A stretch of 64,000 bases of DNA from Aphrocallistes beatrix (GCA_963281255.1 OY725497.1:558001-622000), one strand, 5' to 3'; positions 18,890-29,681 are shown, counted from the stretch's first letter. A program made the numbers and translations. The notes: generated by a model from the sequence alone, not told the origin.

Positions 18890-21709
18890 ATGGAATTCCA
18901 ATCCACTCTATCAAGACTGGGAATTTCCAGAGTTTCAGTCACTCTCCTGATCGCCCTGATAGCCGGTCTCTACTTCCTCAACTTATCCAGTCCAGTATTC
19001 ATAAACTTCATTGTGCTCCCGGTTCTCTCATTGTTCCTAGCGGTCCTTGGTGCCGCATGGGCATTCCTACATTCCAGACCCTCTCAGCCCCTCCCCTCCT
19101 TAGACAGCAAGCTCTTGAACCCTAACTTCTCCCTCCCCGATGCCCTCCAATCCCGATCTCTCTATCCCGACACACCCACTGATTTCCCCTTGCTCGTCTC
19201 AAAAGGGTTCGATCTTCAACTCCAGGCGTTCATAGACCGGGTTTTAGAGAGCTATCTCCTGCCCGTGTATTCCAGATTCGGGAGTGACCGCTACGAGTTC
19301 AGATTGGCAGTACGCTTAGCTGTCTGGGGTGTAATCGAAAAGATGACAGAACGTCTCATGAAAGTGGACTACGTCACTCTTCTGACTCGTGACATCATTG
19401 TGCTATTCACTCAGCATATGCAGCTAGTACGCAATACTGGCGGGGCTAGGCAGAAATGGTCAGAACACATCGGACGAAGAGGGCCATCTACCAACCAGAA
19501 TTTGCATTCTTGTCTACAGAGTAACGAGACTGAGATAGATTTCTTAAGGCAAATTACTGAAGTGATTCTCTGCGACTGTTTGAAGGAAGAGGACATGCGC
19601 TGTGAACCTTTGCGCATCCTCCTGCGAGAATACATTGTCAACCAGGTCATATACCCAATCGTCAAATTCATAACTGATCCTGACGTCATCAATCAGAAGA
19701 TTGTAGAGTGGTTGAATGCGCAGGAGAACTTGAGGAAGACGCGAGATAGTTCCTACACATATGCCCGCACTTACGAAGGCTTTATCAAGGTGATCAACCA
19801 GTGCCCAAATCCCGAGGAGTTAGTGCAGATCCGGTACAATATAATGCTGGAGATAATGCAGGCTACGGCTCTACGTAACAAGAAGTACGCGCAAGAAACG
19901 AAACAGGACATACTAGTGTTAGATATGCAGGCATCACAGGGACACGGGTTGCGTAGACAGAACCCACACAAGTATATAAACCAGTGCAGATGTGCTCTCA
20001 CTCTGTGCGAGCGACGACTGAAACAACTGACAGGTGAGTCACCTGTCATGGGAAATCATGTCAGCGATGAACCGAGAAAGGAGAACCCGGTGAAGATGGT
20101 GTACCCTGAGAGTATGCGTGAGATATTGGACAGCGATGAGATGAGGGCAGTGCTACTCTTGTTCTTAGAGAGGCGAGACGACTCCTCGCTCTGCCACCTC
20201 TGGTTGGCTCTAGAAGAGCTGGAGACACAGTTCTATCTGGATAACGACATTCGAGCAATTTTCGATGGCTTCTTAGAACCGGATTCTGCTAATTACGTGA
20301 AATTAATGTCATCCAAGGTTGAACTTTTCGCTAAATTCTCAACTACGCATGAGGGTAGGTTCCTGATACTGTTTAAAGAGTATATTGTCCAGGAAATGAA
20401 GGAACGGTTTTTCTCACATTTCATCGAGAGCAGTGAGTATCAGGATTACATAATGCGAAACCACCACAATCTGACTCGGTTCTCAGTACATAGAGAGTAT
20501 GGCAGAACTCAGAGTAAGGATTCTGGAAAAGGAAGACCAGGTCCGGGCGATAGAGAGACAAGTGTTATGGACAGTAAACTGTCCAACCTGTGCGATCGTA
20601 GGGATGCTATCTCCAAGCACTTGGATACATCTCTGAATCTGACTGCAGACGATGCCTTGTCCCTGAGGAAGGCTTATGAAGACTTAGATGCAGAAGTGAA
20701 GGAAATGGAGCATTACATGGATCGGACCTCTGATTGGGTGGAGAACATGGGTAACTGGAGAGTTGAGATATCCAATGTTGAGATAGACCCCAGGCATCAT
20801 GACCCCGCCAACCCTGTCTACATCATCATGGTCTCACCGAACCCTGAAGTGAAGGGGGCCACTAGTTCCAAGGAACAGGCCCTAGGTTGGGTCATCCCTA
20901 GAACTTACAAAGACTTCTCAGAGCTTCATCAGGCACTCGCGGTTATCTGTCCTAGCATCAAGAAAGAATTCCCTGTTCCAGTGAATACTTTCTCCAACAT
21001 TCTGAAGAGACATACATCTTCCCACTGGGAGGTACAGATGGGATCCTTAAACCAATATCTGCAGGTAGTGATGAGTGAGCAAGTACTGCAAGAAAGCGAG
21101 GCGCTCTACTCCTTCTTAAGTCCAGCCAGCGGACAGTTTAAACAGGCCTACACTTTTGAAGATAGACCTTTCAAGTTGAGTCTTACAAACGTGTTTAAAA
21201 ATCCTTTCTCAAATGACGACTTTCTCGATGATGATATGCCTAAGGAGCAGTTGGCTGAGTATATCTTCGAGCTCATTCATGAAGTGTTCGAGTTGGATGG
21301 GACCTTATTCAAATGGATTCGGCGGCAGATTATCTCAATCGCACAGGCTTCATTCGGGGGCTCAATAGACCGCCAACTCCGTCTGAGCGCAGTTTGGCTC
21401 GTGTCAGAGCCAATGCTCACTTTTTACCTCGACTCGCTCCAAGAAGGACTTTTCGACGCGAATTCTAGCTTCAACCAGACTTGTAACCGCAGCGACGAGG
21501 AGAAGACGCGTAGCAGGGAACAGGCGTACAATCTCCTGCAGACTATGCTACCTGACTTCTTTCAGGATATCCTCGGTTCAGATAATGCACGTAGAGGGTT
21601 GAATAAACTTTTCAAGGCACTCCAAGATCCTATACTGAACAAGCACCTACTCTATAGTGTGCTTGAACAGCTGATAATCACTTGTATCCCAGAAATAAAA
21701 CAGCTCTAG
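18890..21709 (+). CDS. SNX25: Sorting nexin 25-like (PXA-RGS-PX-nexin C)
   Basis: The protein is 939 residues from one exon. The ATG at 18,890 is chosen over an in-frame GTG just before it. Two membrane segments lie at about 15-65. PXA covers about 105-340. A clear RGS domain starts near 405 (MREILDSDEMRAVLLLFLER). A coiled coil at 560-615 leads to HYMDRTSDWVENMGNW, a linker I associate with SNX25. PX follows at about 620-750 (ARG-rich with RTYKDFSELHQAL), and nexin C at about 785-930. SNX25 is an ER and endosome-associated regulator of receptor trafficking, TGF-beta receptors among them. Coding bases are more GC-rich than the flanks. It is unusual in having no intron. Confidence 0.88.
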   Translation: MEFQSTLSRLGISRVSVTLLIALIAGLYFLNLSSPVFINFIVLPVLSLFLAVLGAAWAFLHSRPSQPLPSLDSKLLNPNFSLPDALQSRSLYPDTPTDFPLLVSKGFDLQLQAFIDRVLESYLLPVYSRFGSDRYEFRLAVRLAVWGVIEKMTERLMKVDYVTLLTRDIIVLFTQHMQLVRNTGGARQKWSEHIGRRGPSTNQNLHSCLQSNETEIDFLRQITEVILCDCLKEEDMRCEPLRILLREYIVNQVIYPIVKFITDPDVINQKIVEWLNAQENLRKTRDSSYTYARTYEGFIKVINQCPNPEELVQIRYNIMLEIMQATALRNKKYAQETKQDILVLDMQASQGHGLRRQNPHKYINQCRCALTLCERRLKQLTGESPVMGNHVSDEPRKENPVKMVYPESMREILDSDEMRAVLLLFLERRDDSSLCHLWLALEELETQFYLDNDIRAIFDGFLEPDSANYVKLMSSKVELFAKFSTTHEGRFLILFKEYIVQEMKERFFSHFIESSEYQDYIMRNHHNLTRFSVHREYGRTQSKDSGKGRPGPGDRETSVMDSKLSNLCDRRDAISKHLDTSLNLTADDALSLRKAYEDLDAEVKEMEHYMDRTSDWVENMGNWRVEISNVEIDPRHHDPANPVYIIMVSPNPEVKGATSSKEQALGWVIPRTYKDFSELHQALAVICPSIKKEFPVPVNTFSNILKRHTSSHWEVQMGSLNQYLQVVMSEQVLQESEALYSFLSPASGQFKQAYTFEDRPFKLSLTNVFKNPFSNDDFLDDDMPKEQLAEYIFELIHEVFELDGTLFKWIRRQIISIAQASFGGSIDRQLRLSAVWLVSEPMLTFYLDSLQEGLFDANSSFNQTCNRSDEEKTRSREQAYNLLQTMLPDFFQDILGSDNARRGLNKLFKALQDPILNKHLLYSVLEQLIITCIPEIKQL

Positions 21710-21854
21710 TTATGTATAAATATTGATCCAAGTAGTGTAGCCAGGTTTTCTAATACAAATAATTATTTCTTGTATTTGGTTGTGTAATCCATGAGCTCGT
21801 TAATTTATTGAGAATCCGACTATCAAATATACAGATTTCTGGTTAAATCTAGTT

Positions 21855-21965
21855 CAGTGGCATAGCAAGGGTGCGGCACGTGTTTCCAAGGCATCAACCC
21901 TGTAATTTTGTGCCGCCCCCTTGTCGCCCCCTAGCCGCACCTAAAATTCAGTTGCTACGCCTCTG
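21855..21965. mobile_element. Short hAT-type MITE (111 bp)
   Basis: It begins CAGTGGCATAGCAAGGGTGC and ends GTTGCTACGCCTCTG, giving imperfect inverted repeats of the CAGNGGCGTAGC type common in animal hAT MITEs. The flanks ATCTAGTT (21,847-21,854) and TTCTAGTT (21,966-21,973) fit an 8-bp target duplication with one mismatch. Its centre is GC-rich and non-coding. Confidence 0.8.
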
Positions 21966-22104
21966 TTCTAGTTTTTAAAATGAATATTATTTAGACACGG
22001 TTAATTAAAACATTAGTGTTATTATTATATTTTTACAAACTTATTGTACTGATATTTTTAGATAATTTGTAGCCTGCTTGTTTACAATAGTGGTAATCAA
22101 TAGA

Positions 22105-22854
22105 ATGGAGACTGTTGTACGAAATATTTTCCAACTGAAATCAGAGAAACTTATCCGTTCAATTGTTAAGACGATTAGCTTGGTGATATTTAACATTAAG
22201 TCAACCTGGTTGATCGACTCATTCAAATGTTCTGTCGAGCAATTAACTCGATTAATTCAGGAATTAAATTTAGAAACTCAACTCTGCGGAATTCACGTTT
22301 GTGAAGATATATTCCTAGCCAATCGAGAGGGACTCCTCCACCTCGTAACGACTAAAAATGTTTCTGATATATTAGTCACGGATGTCACACCCAAACTCGA
22401 CATCCCTAGACTCATTAGAACATCTGACCCGTCATATCATCTCATAACAGAACACATTAACCGTATTAACGAGGAAATTCGAAATTTCCTTACCAATTCG
22501 TTACAGATTGGAATTGTGCTACGACTATCAATTGAAGAATTTCCTTTAGAACTGACTTTCGTATTTGGTTGGTTGCTATGCTACCCATTCATTTACTTCA
22601 ATTCGAACTACATGGATACTGAAGTGAACAATTTAACCAACATCCCATTGAAATTGACACAGGTTCTAATAGAGGGTGTGAATATTCTGTCGTTTTCAGT
22701 CCCCTTGATGGTATTGGAAGAGACGGGAATGAGCGCAGTAGACCTCTTGGCTGGATTCAAGAGGGATTTAGAAGATAAGACCAAGAAGACTCCTTATCAA
22801 GATACAACCTTGATTCAAGAAAATACTCTAACTTTAAATTATGTTGTTTTATGA
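22105..22854 (+). CDS. UPF0739 (C1orf74-like) protein
   Basis: The protein has 249 residues from the ATG at 22,105; an upstream in-frame TTG is not needed. The match rests on overall length (vertebrate C1orf74 is about 269) and on a hydrophobic block near 155-185 (LELTFVFGWLLCYPFIYFN) resembling the family's WLLGYPV-type signature, followed by a short C-terminal segment with LLxF and VxLEE-like spacing. The function of the family is unknown. No signal peptide or catalytic motif is evident. The call is by memory of the family pattern and should be checked by profile search. Confidence 0.55.
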   Translation: METVVRNIFQLKSEKLIRSIVKTISLVIFNIKSTWLIDSFKCSVEQLTRLIQELNLETQLCGIHVCEDIFLANREGLLHLVTTKNVSDILVTDVTPKLDIPRLIRTSDPSYHLITEHINRINEEIRNFLTNSLQIGIVLRLSIEEFPLELTFVFGWLLCYPFIYFNSNYMDTEVNNLTNIPLKLTQVLIEGVNILSFSVPLMVLEETGMSAVDLLAGFKRDLEDKTKKTPYQDTTLIQENTLTLNYVVL

Positions 22855-22905
22855 TTATGAAATCTGTAATCCAGTTTGGAATGGCCTTATATACAGTAAG
22901 CTATG

Positions 22906-23351
22906 ATGTAACGAATTGATTGAATAAACTGCCAGGCACAGAAAGCTGATTTTTGGCATGCGGGAGTCTTTTGGCTATGGATCCACTAAGTTCTGAGTTC
23001 AAACAAAATGTTGACTCATCATGGAATTATGACGTCATTATCACCTTTTTTTTATAAATAAAAATTTCAGTTTTTCGACTATAACAGCCATTTTAGGCGA
23101 TAGAAGGCTGAAATTTTAATAGAATATGTATATTAATATCCCTCACATATGATGGAACTAGCATAAAAAAATGAAAATTGACAAATTTAGTGAATTTTCG
23201 TCTGATATCGATTATAACAGTAGGACAGGCGTATTTAGGGATGTTATCTCCCATATAACTAAATAATAGTGACCACATGCGCTCAAAGGGCACCTCCGGC
23301 GGACACTTTGCGTCCGCCAGCAGCGCAGCGCAAGCAAGCGAAGCGCGCTTG
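22906..23351 (-). repeat. GC-headed dispersed repeat, copy B (reverse)
   Basis: Read on the minus strand it starts with GCGCGCTTCGCTTGCTTGCG and the GGCGGACGCAAAGTGTCCGCC hairpin and ends at ATCAATTCGTTACAT. It is a nearly full-length copy, opposite in orientation to copy A. A TGACGTCA-type palindrome is present (ATTATGACGTCATTATCA). Confidence 0.8.
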
Positions 23352-23559
23352 TACCTATAGTATTACATGCATGCTACTTAATTAAATGATACTTGTTTTG
23401 TAATCTGGTTGAAATCAATTTTCTTTTTCCTATATTCTGAATTTTGTTTTCTTTGATTTGCAATATTAATAAATCTATTTGCAGTCACAGTTGAATGTTA
23501 TGCACGTGTATATATTGATCTATATTGGAATTGCAGGATGGAAATTGGATATTTCAATT

Positions 23560-24305
23560 CTACACCCCTAATGTCAACCATTGGAAGCTAGTCTCAAGTT
23601 TTTGTAATTTTTGTAATTTGTTTACTTTATATATCTATATGTAAACAAAAGTAAACAAATAATTTGTCATATCGATCTGAAAATATGATATTCGAAATCT
23701 ACACCCCTAAAAACCCCATGTCAGCCGTTGGAAGCTAGTCTCCAGCCAATTTTTGTAATTTGTTTACTTTATATATCTAATATAAACAAAAGTAAACAAA
23801 AAATTATCATATCGATCTGAAAATATGATATTCGAAATCTACACCCCTAAAAACCCCATGTCAGCCGTTGGAAGCTAGTCTCTAGCCAATTTTTGTAATT
23901 TGTTTACTTTATGTATCTAATCTAAACAAAAGTAAACAAAGAAATTATCATATCGATCTGAAAATATGATATTCGAAATCTACACCCCTAAAAACCCCAT
24001 GTCAGCCGTTGGAAGCTAGTCTCCAGCCAATTTTTGTAATTTGTTTACTTTATGTATCTAATCTAAACAAAAGTAAACAAAAAATTATCATATCGATCTG
24101 AAAATATGATATTCGAAATCTGCGCCCCTAAAAACCCCATGTCAGCCGTTGGAAGCTAGTCTCCAGCCAATTTTTATAATTTGTTTACTTTATGTATCTA
24201 ATCTAAACAAAAGTAAACAAATAATTATCATATCGATCTGAAAATATGATATTCGAAATCTATACCCCTAAAAACCCCATGTCAGCCGTTGGAAGCTAGT
24301 CTCTA
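23560..24305. repeat. Tandem array, 140-bp unit, about five copies plus one degenerate
   Basis: The block TCAGCCGTTGGAAGCTAGTC recurs at 23,721, 23,861, 24,002, 24,142 and 24,282, a period of 140-141 bp, with a diverged first copy near 23,573. Each unit holds two inverted repeats: TTTGTTTACTTT paired with AAAGTAAACAAA, and ATCATAT paired with ATATGAT. It is non-coding. Confidence 0.92.
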
Positions 24306-24440
24306 TCATAATTTTCAAAATTCGTCAAATCGTGTGAAAATATGTATATAAAGGTGTGAAAATATACACATAACCTTTTTTATTGCTATACACTATAATA
24401 TAATTGAGACATCTATATAAGTTATTGCTAACAATAATTT

Positions 24441-24542
24441 GCGACATGACGTGTTTTGCGACATGTCGTGTTTTGCGACATGTCACGTTTTGCGACATGT
24501 CGTGTTTTGCGACATGTCGCGTTTTGCGACATGTCGTTTTCA
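24441..24542. repeat. 17-bp minisatellite, six copies
   Basis: Units of the form GCGACATGTCGTGTTTT repeat six times with point changes (ACG, ACG, GCG variants). The core CGACATGTCG is palindromic. It ends about 180 bases before the peptidase start. Confidence 0.9.
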
Positions 24543-24724
24543 TTTATAGTGACTTTAGCTGCAGCGGAGAGGATATGGCTCTCATTCCCTGAGGGTTCGA
24601 GATAACGGATGTCGATTGTATTATTTTATAAATAAATATTCATGCTTTTCTAGAGAGATCAAAATACCGTAAATATATACAGTAATTCAATACTAATCTC
24701 GATTTTAGATTGTATAGCTTTGTA

Positions 24725-27700
24725 ATGGCAGAAGACCTCTTCTCATCAATCGAATGGACTGCAGTGGAGGATCAAACGGTCGAGTTACTTAAAGAACTCG
24801 TTCGTTTTAAATCTATAAACTATGGAGAGGTAGATTCAGGAAATGAGACGCCAGTGTGTGAGTTCATCAGAGAAATTTTGACCAAAGAAAGCATTGAGTG
24901 TTCTGACATTCTAGAAAGTTCTCCCGGTAGAGGCAACTTAATCGCACGTCTGAGGGCAACTGTGTCTGATCCTAGCTTAAAGCCCCTCGGCGTTAACGTG
25001 CATTTAGACGTGGTGCCAGCTCCTGTAGAGGAGGAAGCTTGGAAGAGTGAGGGGTGGAAGTTCGACCCATTTGGGGGTCACATTAATGAGGGAGATGGAT
25101 GTCTCTATGGAAGAGGAACTATCGATATGAAAAACATGGCGGCTATGACTATTGCGATTATGATATTCCTTAAAAAGAAACAAATTCCTCTCAGAAGAGA
25201 TTTGGTATTGATTGCGTGTGCAGATGAGGAAGCAGGGGGCAAATACGGTAAAGGTGGAACCAATGTTAAATTTTATAGAAATATTTAGTTCTATATTTTC
25301 TACTTTCTCTAGGAGTTGAATGGCTTATAGATAATCACCCCGGCCAGGTAGAATGTGAGGTCATGCTAGGTGAGGGCGGCGGTATTAACGTTTTCGGTGA
25401 GAATGAAGCAATAAACGTAAACCTTGGGGAGAAGGGGACAGCTACATTTAAGTTGGTTGCGAAGGGCCCAGGTGGCCACGCGAGTGTACCTACACTTGAT
25501 AATCCCATCTACTTAATCTCTAAAGTAGCCGAACAGCTGACGACTTCGCAACTACCCTTTAGGTCTACTGATATCGTGAAGGAATCAATAACAGGTAGTT
25601 TTAGAAAGATACTAGTGTGAACGTGTTAGGTTTATTAGTTTACGTTTCTAGCATTGTCACAGAAGCTTCCTTTCCCGATCAACTGGATTTTCCCTCTAAT
25701 CCTACATCCCTGGTTATCTAAGTGGATAATAAAGCTGTTGCCTAAAGAGAAGCAGTCTGTTTTCTTTTCACTCCTTCGCAACACAGCTGTTCCTACTATT
25801 GTGAATGGTGGCGTCAAGAGTAATCAGATTCCTGCCAAATGTGAGCTGACTGTTAATGGGAGGATATTGCCTGGCGTAAATCGGGAGGATTATTTTAGAG
25901 AAATCAGAGAGGTGAGGACTTAGAATGAAAAATCCGTTTAGACTTTATATCCTCCAATAGTAGCCGGGATCATTATTAATTTTAGCCCTGTTTTTTAATG
26001 GGGCTAAAAGTTTCTAATCGCCCGTTTTTCGATCCCGACCTCGATCATTTTTCGATAGTTTTTATGATTTATATGAATTCTTTTTGTGATTTTGATTGCC
26101 TGACCAAGTCCTACGCTTGTTAGTGCTGCTCGGATAGCGAACATTTTGTCCTGGCTCTTCCTTCTTTATATCTTTCCCACTCTCCAATTTAATGACTTTA
26201 ACAAATAAGATAATGATGAGGAAGAAACTAAAAGTTTATTTAAAATATGTTGAAATTGTGTTGGAAAATTTTTGACAAAAACGATCGCGATGGCATATCT
26301 GATGAAAAAAATAAATGATCTGATTCCTAGCCTTTCCACCTAGTACGTATATGCGCTGTGGCAGTAGACACAAGGGCGTTCTAAGCACGTCCACTTATTC
26401 TACAAAACAAGATAATGAATGAAATGAAATTAGTTTATTGTACTGTCTGACTGTGGGAAATACCACTACAAATCAATTTTACATAAAATCAATTGTTTCA
26501 AAGTTGGGGGAATAGATTGTAGCCCACGCATGGGCGCTAGTAAGCTAATATCTCTAGTGGACGGGTCACGGGTTCACGCAGTTTGTGGATACTGGCCGGA
26601 TACCTCGTACAGGTTAGAGGGAAGTGGGCCCTCGCGTGTTGCGTGAATTTCATTATTCTTCTCGGCCTGTTCATCTCTGTCGTGTTGGTTCAGCATCAGG
26701 TTGCCGCATTTCGCGAGATCTTTTACTGTTTTACCTGTTTTGATTTCTAAACGCCTCGGCCAGAGAGGTTGTATGTTCATGCACTTTCGAGTGACCAGCA
26801 CACAGCAGGCCGACACGGTAGCGGGACTGTGCTCTAAGAAATTCACTTCCTGCAGGGAAATCTCTAGGAAGTAGTTAGCGTAGCATTCAAACGCCTTTTC
26901 TGCGTATTCCAGATCTTCCAGCGGTTTCCCTTGATGCAGGTCCGTGGGGTCCAGTGCTTTGTAGAGGTAGTAGTTGATGAAGTGTGCTGCAGTTGGAATG
27001 TTCAGGTTCCATTTGTAGAATTTGAGTATCATCAGTTCCATCCTTTTGAACTCGTCCTGCTTATAAGCGTATTGTACGAAGACAGACAAAGTGTCAATAG
27101 TCGGTATGCGCGTATCAAGCTCCTCAGATTTAGCCGCGATCTGAAGGCTGACCAGACAGATAAGATGCAGCTGTATATCAGTTATGGAGTGGTTATCCAT
27201 GAAATGGTCCATTAGATAGACGGCCAGATGTTGAGTACCAATGTTTATTTCCAGATTTTCACAGAGAAGTCCCATAAAGTCCACGAGGTAGCGTCTATAC
27301 TCCAGCTGCGGAGATTTGCGCTCGTATGGGATCCTTAGTCCCTGGTGTTTCTCCAAACTCGAGTAGATGTGTTCTGCGTATTCTAGCATCCACCAACCCT
27401 TCCCTTTCTGCTCTTTCTGCGTGCTTGTCTCCTTCGGAGATGGGGCAGGCGTCCGGACTATATACTGGATACCCTGGATTCTGTGTTTAGACTTCTCCAC
27501 ACCCTCCGTTTGATTGAGTTCCTCCTGCGGGCAACTGAGGGACTTGAAATTCTCGCCGGGAGATGGTTGAGTAGGCATAATTCTCTACATGTAAAAGGTT
27601 TTTGATCTTTCTCTCTCTCAGCTCTAAGCGAATAAATGAATATGGAAATTTGGTCTCCTATTATATAGAACCTGTGCATACTGTGTTAGCCGAAAGGCGA

Positions 27701-28832
27701 TGTTGCAAAGAATGTTTCTCTGGCGTTGAATACTTCCAATTCTTCTGATATTTGAACTCAAGTCATTGTTTTGCCAGCTGATCAAACAGATCACACATAT
27801 TTAGGGTTACGCCTTTATATTGTTTCTTTTTGGCAATGATATTACTTTGCAACATGTTAGACTTATTCCCTGAGATAGTTGCACTCATTCTCATGTATTT
27901 TTCACACTTGCATCTAATTTACTATTCCTTGTCGATGAGGAGGAATCTCCTAAAGTTGTATGCAGTGCTCAACCTAAACAAATTAACTGTTCCGATTTAA
28001 TACTTTGCAGTGACGTATATGTATTAAATCCTATCCTATCCGCTGGAGGAAGTCGTACGATTTATTAGCAACACTTGTAGCATATTAGCTGCTCCATTCA
28101 GATAATGCAATTATTAAGATTTTACATTTAAAACTGGATTTGAATCAAACACTCTAAAAATGTACTGTGGAATTCGCTATTAGCAACTCGAGTTTTGCTC
28201 ACAAAATGGTTACTAATAAGGGAACAGAATTAATACAAATTCTACACCTGGGACCTGAAAATTGGTTGTAAATAAAGCAATAATATTGCTAATAGGGGTT
28301 TTGCTAATAATTATGCGAACTCCACTGTATTACAATACGTTAGCGATTCCAAGTACTACACACTCATAGAAATCCATAGGATACTCCTACTTACAAACCC
28401 TAGTTGAGTATGTCTTGTTTTAAGGTTATTGGACCTAGTCTCTTCCTACCGACCCAATCTCCACAGGGGACGATTATACCTCCTGAACTTGAAATTATCG
28501 TGACAACTTTCTCAGAGGGTTTCCAGCAACCTACTAGTGAGCCAAGAATTCAATATTATTTCCAAAAAATCAACAGGACGATAATGAAACACACCGACAA
28601 CGCAGGAATTGCATGTCCCTTTCTCTTACCCGCTACAACAGATTTGAGGCATTTCTTCAGACATCCGAACCATACCCCTGTTTGCATTGGATTTCTACCC
28701 AACCTATTTCCTCCAGGCCTTGACTTTATTAAAATGTATCATGGAGTTAATGAGAGGATTTACATCAAGTCGTTGAAATGGGGAGTTCGAGTTTTATACG
28801 ATACTATCGTACGGATTTGTACAGAATGTTGA
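24725..28832 (+). CDS. M20 family metallopeptidase/deacylase (ArgE/DapE-like)
   Basis: Four exons (24,725-25,247; 25,313-25,594; 25,652-25,911; 28,404-28,832) join in phase to give 497 residues. M20 enzymes hydrolyse amide or peptide bonds using two zinc ions. Visible ligands are H and D in VNVHLDVVPA and YGRGTIDMKN, the catalytic E pair in CADEEAGG, the acidic TTDLRHFF and the last H in YHGVNERI. The dimerisation domain has KGPGGHASVP and NGRILPG. The exon 3-4 intron is 2.5 kb and contains the cyclin J gene on the opposite strand. The sequence looks more like bacterial-type ArgE/DapE than animal ACY1, so an old transfer is possible. The substrate is unknown. A TTTTAG just before the start suggests a spliced leader or a 5' UTR intron. 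Confidence 0.85.
25940..26025. mobile_element. Possible MITE of the CCTCGAATAGT family
   Basis: TATATCCTCCAATAGTAGCC, followed by paired TAGCCC...GGGGCTA, resembles sequences at 48,300 and 51,905 that share TCCTCGAATAGT. Boundaries are not certain. It lies in the peptidase intron. Confidence 0.4.
26574..27578 (-). CDS. CCNJ: Cyclin J
   Basis: The single exon encodes 334 residues. Cyclin box 1 covers about 95-215 and includes SPQLEYRRYLVDF, HLAVYLMDHFMDNH and LHLICLVSLQIAAKSEE. Box 2 follows with WNLNIPTAAHFINYYLYKA, YANYFLEISLQEVNFL and PLWPRRLE. These blocks match cyclin J better than cyclins A, B or D as I recall them. Cyclin J binds CDK and acts in early embryonic or germline cycles in flies. 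The gene sits inside a 2.5-kb intron of the M20 peptidase gene on the opposite strand, with about 660 bases on one side and 825 on the other, so it must have its own promoter. Confidence 0.9.
   Translation of the reverse strand: MPTQPSPGENFKSLSCPQEELNQTEGVEKSKHRIQGIQYIVRTPAPSPKETSTQKEQKGKGWWMLEYAEHIYSSLEKHQGLRIPYERKSPQLEYRRYLVDFMGLLCENLEINIGTQHLAVYLMDHFMDNHSITDIQLHLICLVSLQIAAKSEELDTRIPTIDTLSVFVQYAYKQDEFKRMELMILKFYKWNLNIPTAAHFINYYLYKALDPTDLHQGKPLEDLEYAEKAFECYANYFLEISLQEVNFLEHSPATVSACCVLVTRKCMNIQPLWPRRLEIKTGKTVKDLAKCGNLMLNQHDRDEQAEKNNEIHATREGPLPSNLYEVSGQYPQTA
28165..28327. mobile_element. Tigger/pogo-like MITE (163 bp)
   Basis: The ends CTGTGGAATTCGC and the complement of GCGAACTCCACTG are imperfect inverted repeats, with further pairing of TATTAGCAA and TTGCTAATA. 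TA lies on both sides (28,163-28,164 and 28,328-28,329). It is in the last intron of the peptidase gene. Confidence 0.7.
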
Positions 28833-29043
28833 GATTAGTGTGTAGTTTGTTTCGTTAGTTAGTGCTAAAATGTAGCGTTATTTTAGCTTTTTTTCTCCTT
28901 TTTTGTTGTTGTTGTGAAGATGCTTATACTCGTTGTTTTAGCATTTTATCCGATTTGTTATTACGAACGCTTTAAGGTTATAAGAGCTCAGGGTTAATAA
29001 CATATAGTAAATTACCTTAGTTGTATTTGTGTTGATTCTTAGT

Positions 29044-29394
29044 ATGCCCAGCCAGCTGATTCGACGAATACTTCCGAGCTTTTTCAAGAAGTATGACGCC
29101 GCCTACTATCGTTGGTGGTATAGAAACGTGGGCCATCAGAAATACGGCCTGCGGTTAGATGACATGTGGGATGAGTACAACGAAGATGTACTAGTAGCCA
29201 TCACGAGGCTATCAGAAGATGAGATGAATCTGAGACAGTGGCGACTGAAACGCTCATTGGATGTTTCAATGAAAAAACGTATTCTTCCAACAGATATGTG
29301 GACTACTCCCAAACAAGACATTCGTTACCTCCTGCCTCTAGTTAAGCAAGTCGAGGCAGAACGGATTGAACGGGAGACCTGGGACAAACTGTAA
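29044..29394 (+). CDS. UQCRB: Cytochrome b-c1 complex subunit 7 (14 kDa)
   Basis: The protein is 116 residues from the ATG at 29,044, close to the 111 of the human subunit. It is a nuclear-encoded, matrix-facing subunit of mitochondrial complex III. Family features are WWYRNVGHQKYGLRLDDMWDE, the RLSEDE..LRQWRLKRSLDVSMKKRILP block and the TTPKQDIRYLLPLVKQVEAE helix. It is one exon. TTGATTCTTAG lies immediately upstream of the start, which looks like a splice acceptor (5' UTR intron or spliced leader). Confidence 0.93.
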   Translation: MPSQLIRRILPSFFKKYDAAYYRWWYRNVGHQKYGLRLDDMWDEYNEDVLVAITRLSEDEMNLRQWRLKRSLDVSMKKRILPTDMWTTPKQDIRYLLPLVKQVEAERIERETWDKL

Positions 29395-29681
29395 CTCAAG
29401 TAGGGATAGCTAACATTCCACTGTAGGATATGAATCTGATTTAACGCTTTGTCCGATACTAAATTGATTCATTACAATCTACTTTGTATACTATAACGTT
29501 TGTATTATTACGAAACGAAATAATAATCGAATATTTAAAATTATTCATAATTTTCAGCCTATAATATACACATAATTCAACATCAATACAAAATGTTTCA
29601 TCACACTAATTGGCATTTTCTCACATTCAGGATTTATATATATCTTAAGGGGGTTGAGGACTATTAGTAATGGCATATGTG

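Noticed and set aside
22906..23351. Terminal repeats of a Mutator element
   Set aside because: Copies are dispersed singly in both orientations without transposase between them, and no 9-bp target duplications were seen, so a Mutator origin is not supported.
26574..27578. Cyclin D or B assignment
   Set aside because: The blocks SPQLEYRRYL, HLAVYLMDHFMD and WNLNIPTAAHFINYYL fit cyclin J better, and there is no LxCxE motif or B-type destruction box.
28404..28832. Separate small gene
   Set aside because: The content (TTDLRHFF, YHGVNERI) is the missing C-terminus of the M20 enzyme, and its acceptor phase matches exon 3.
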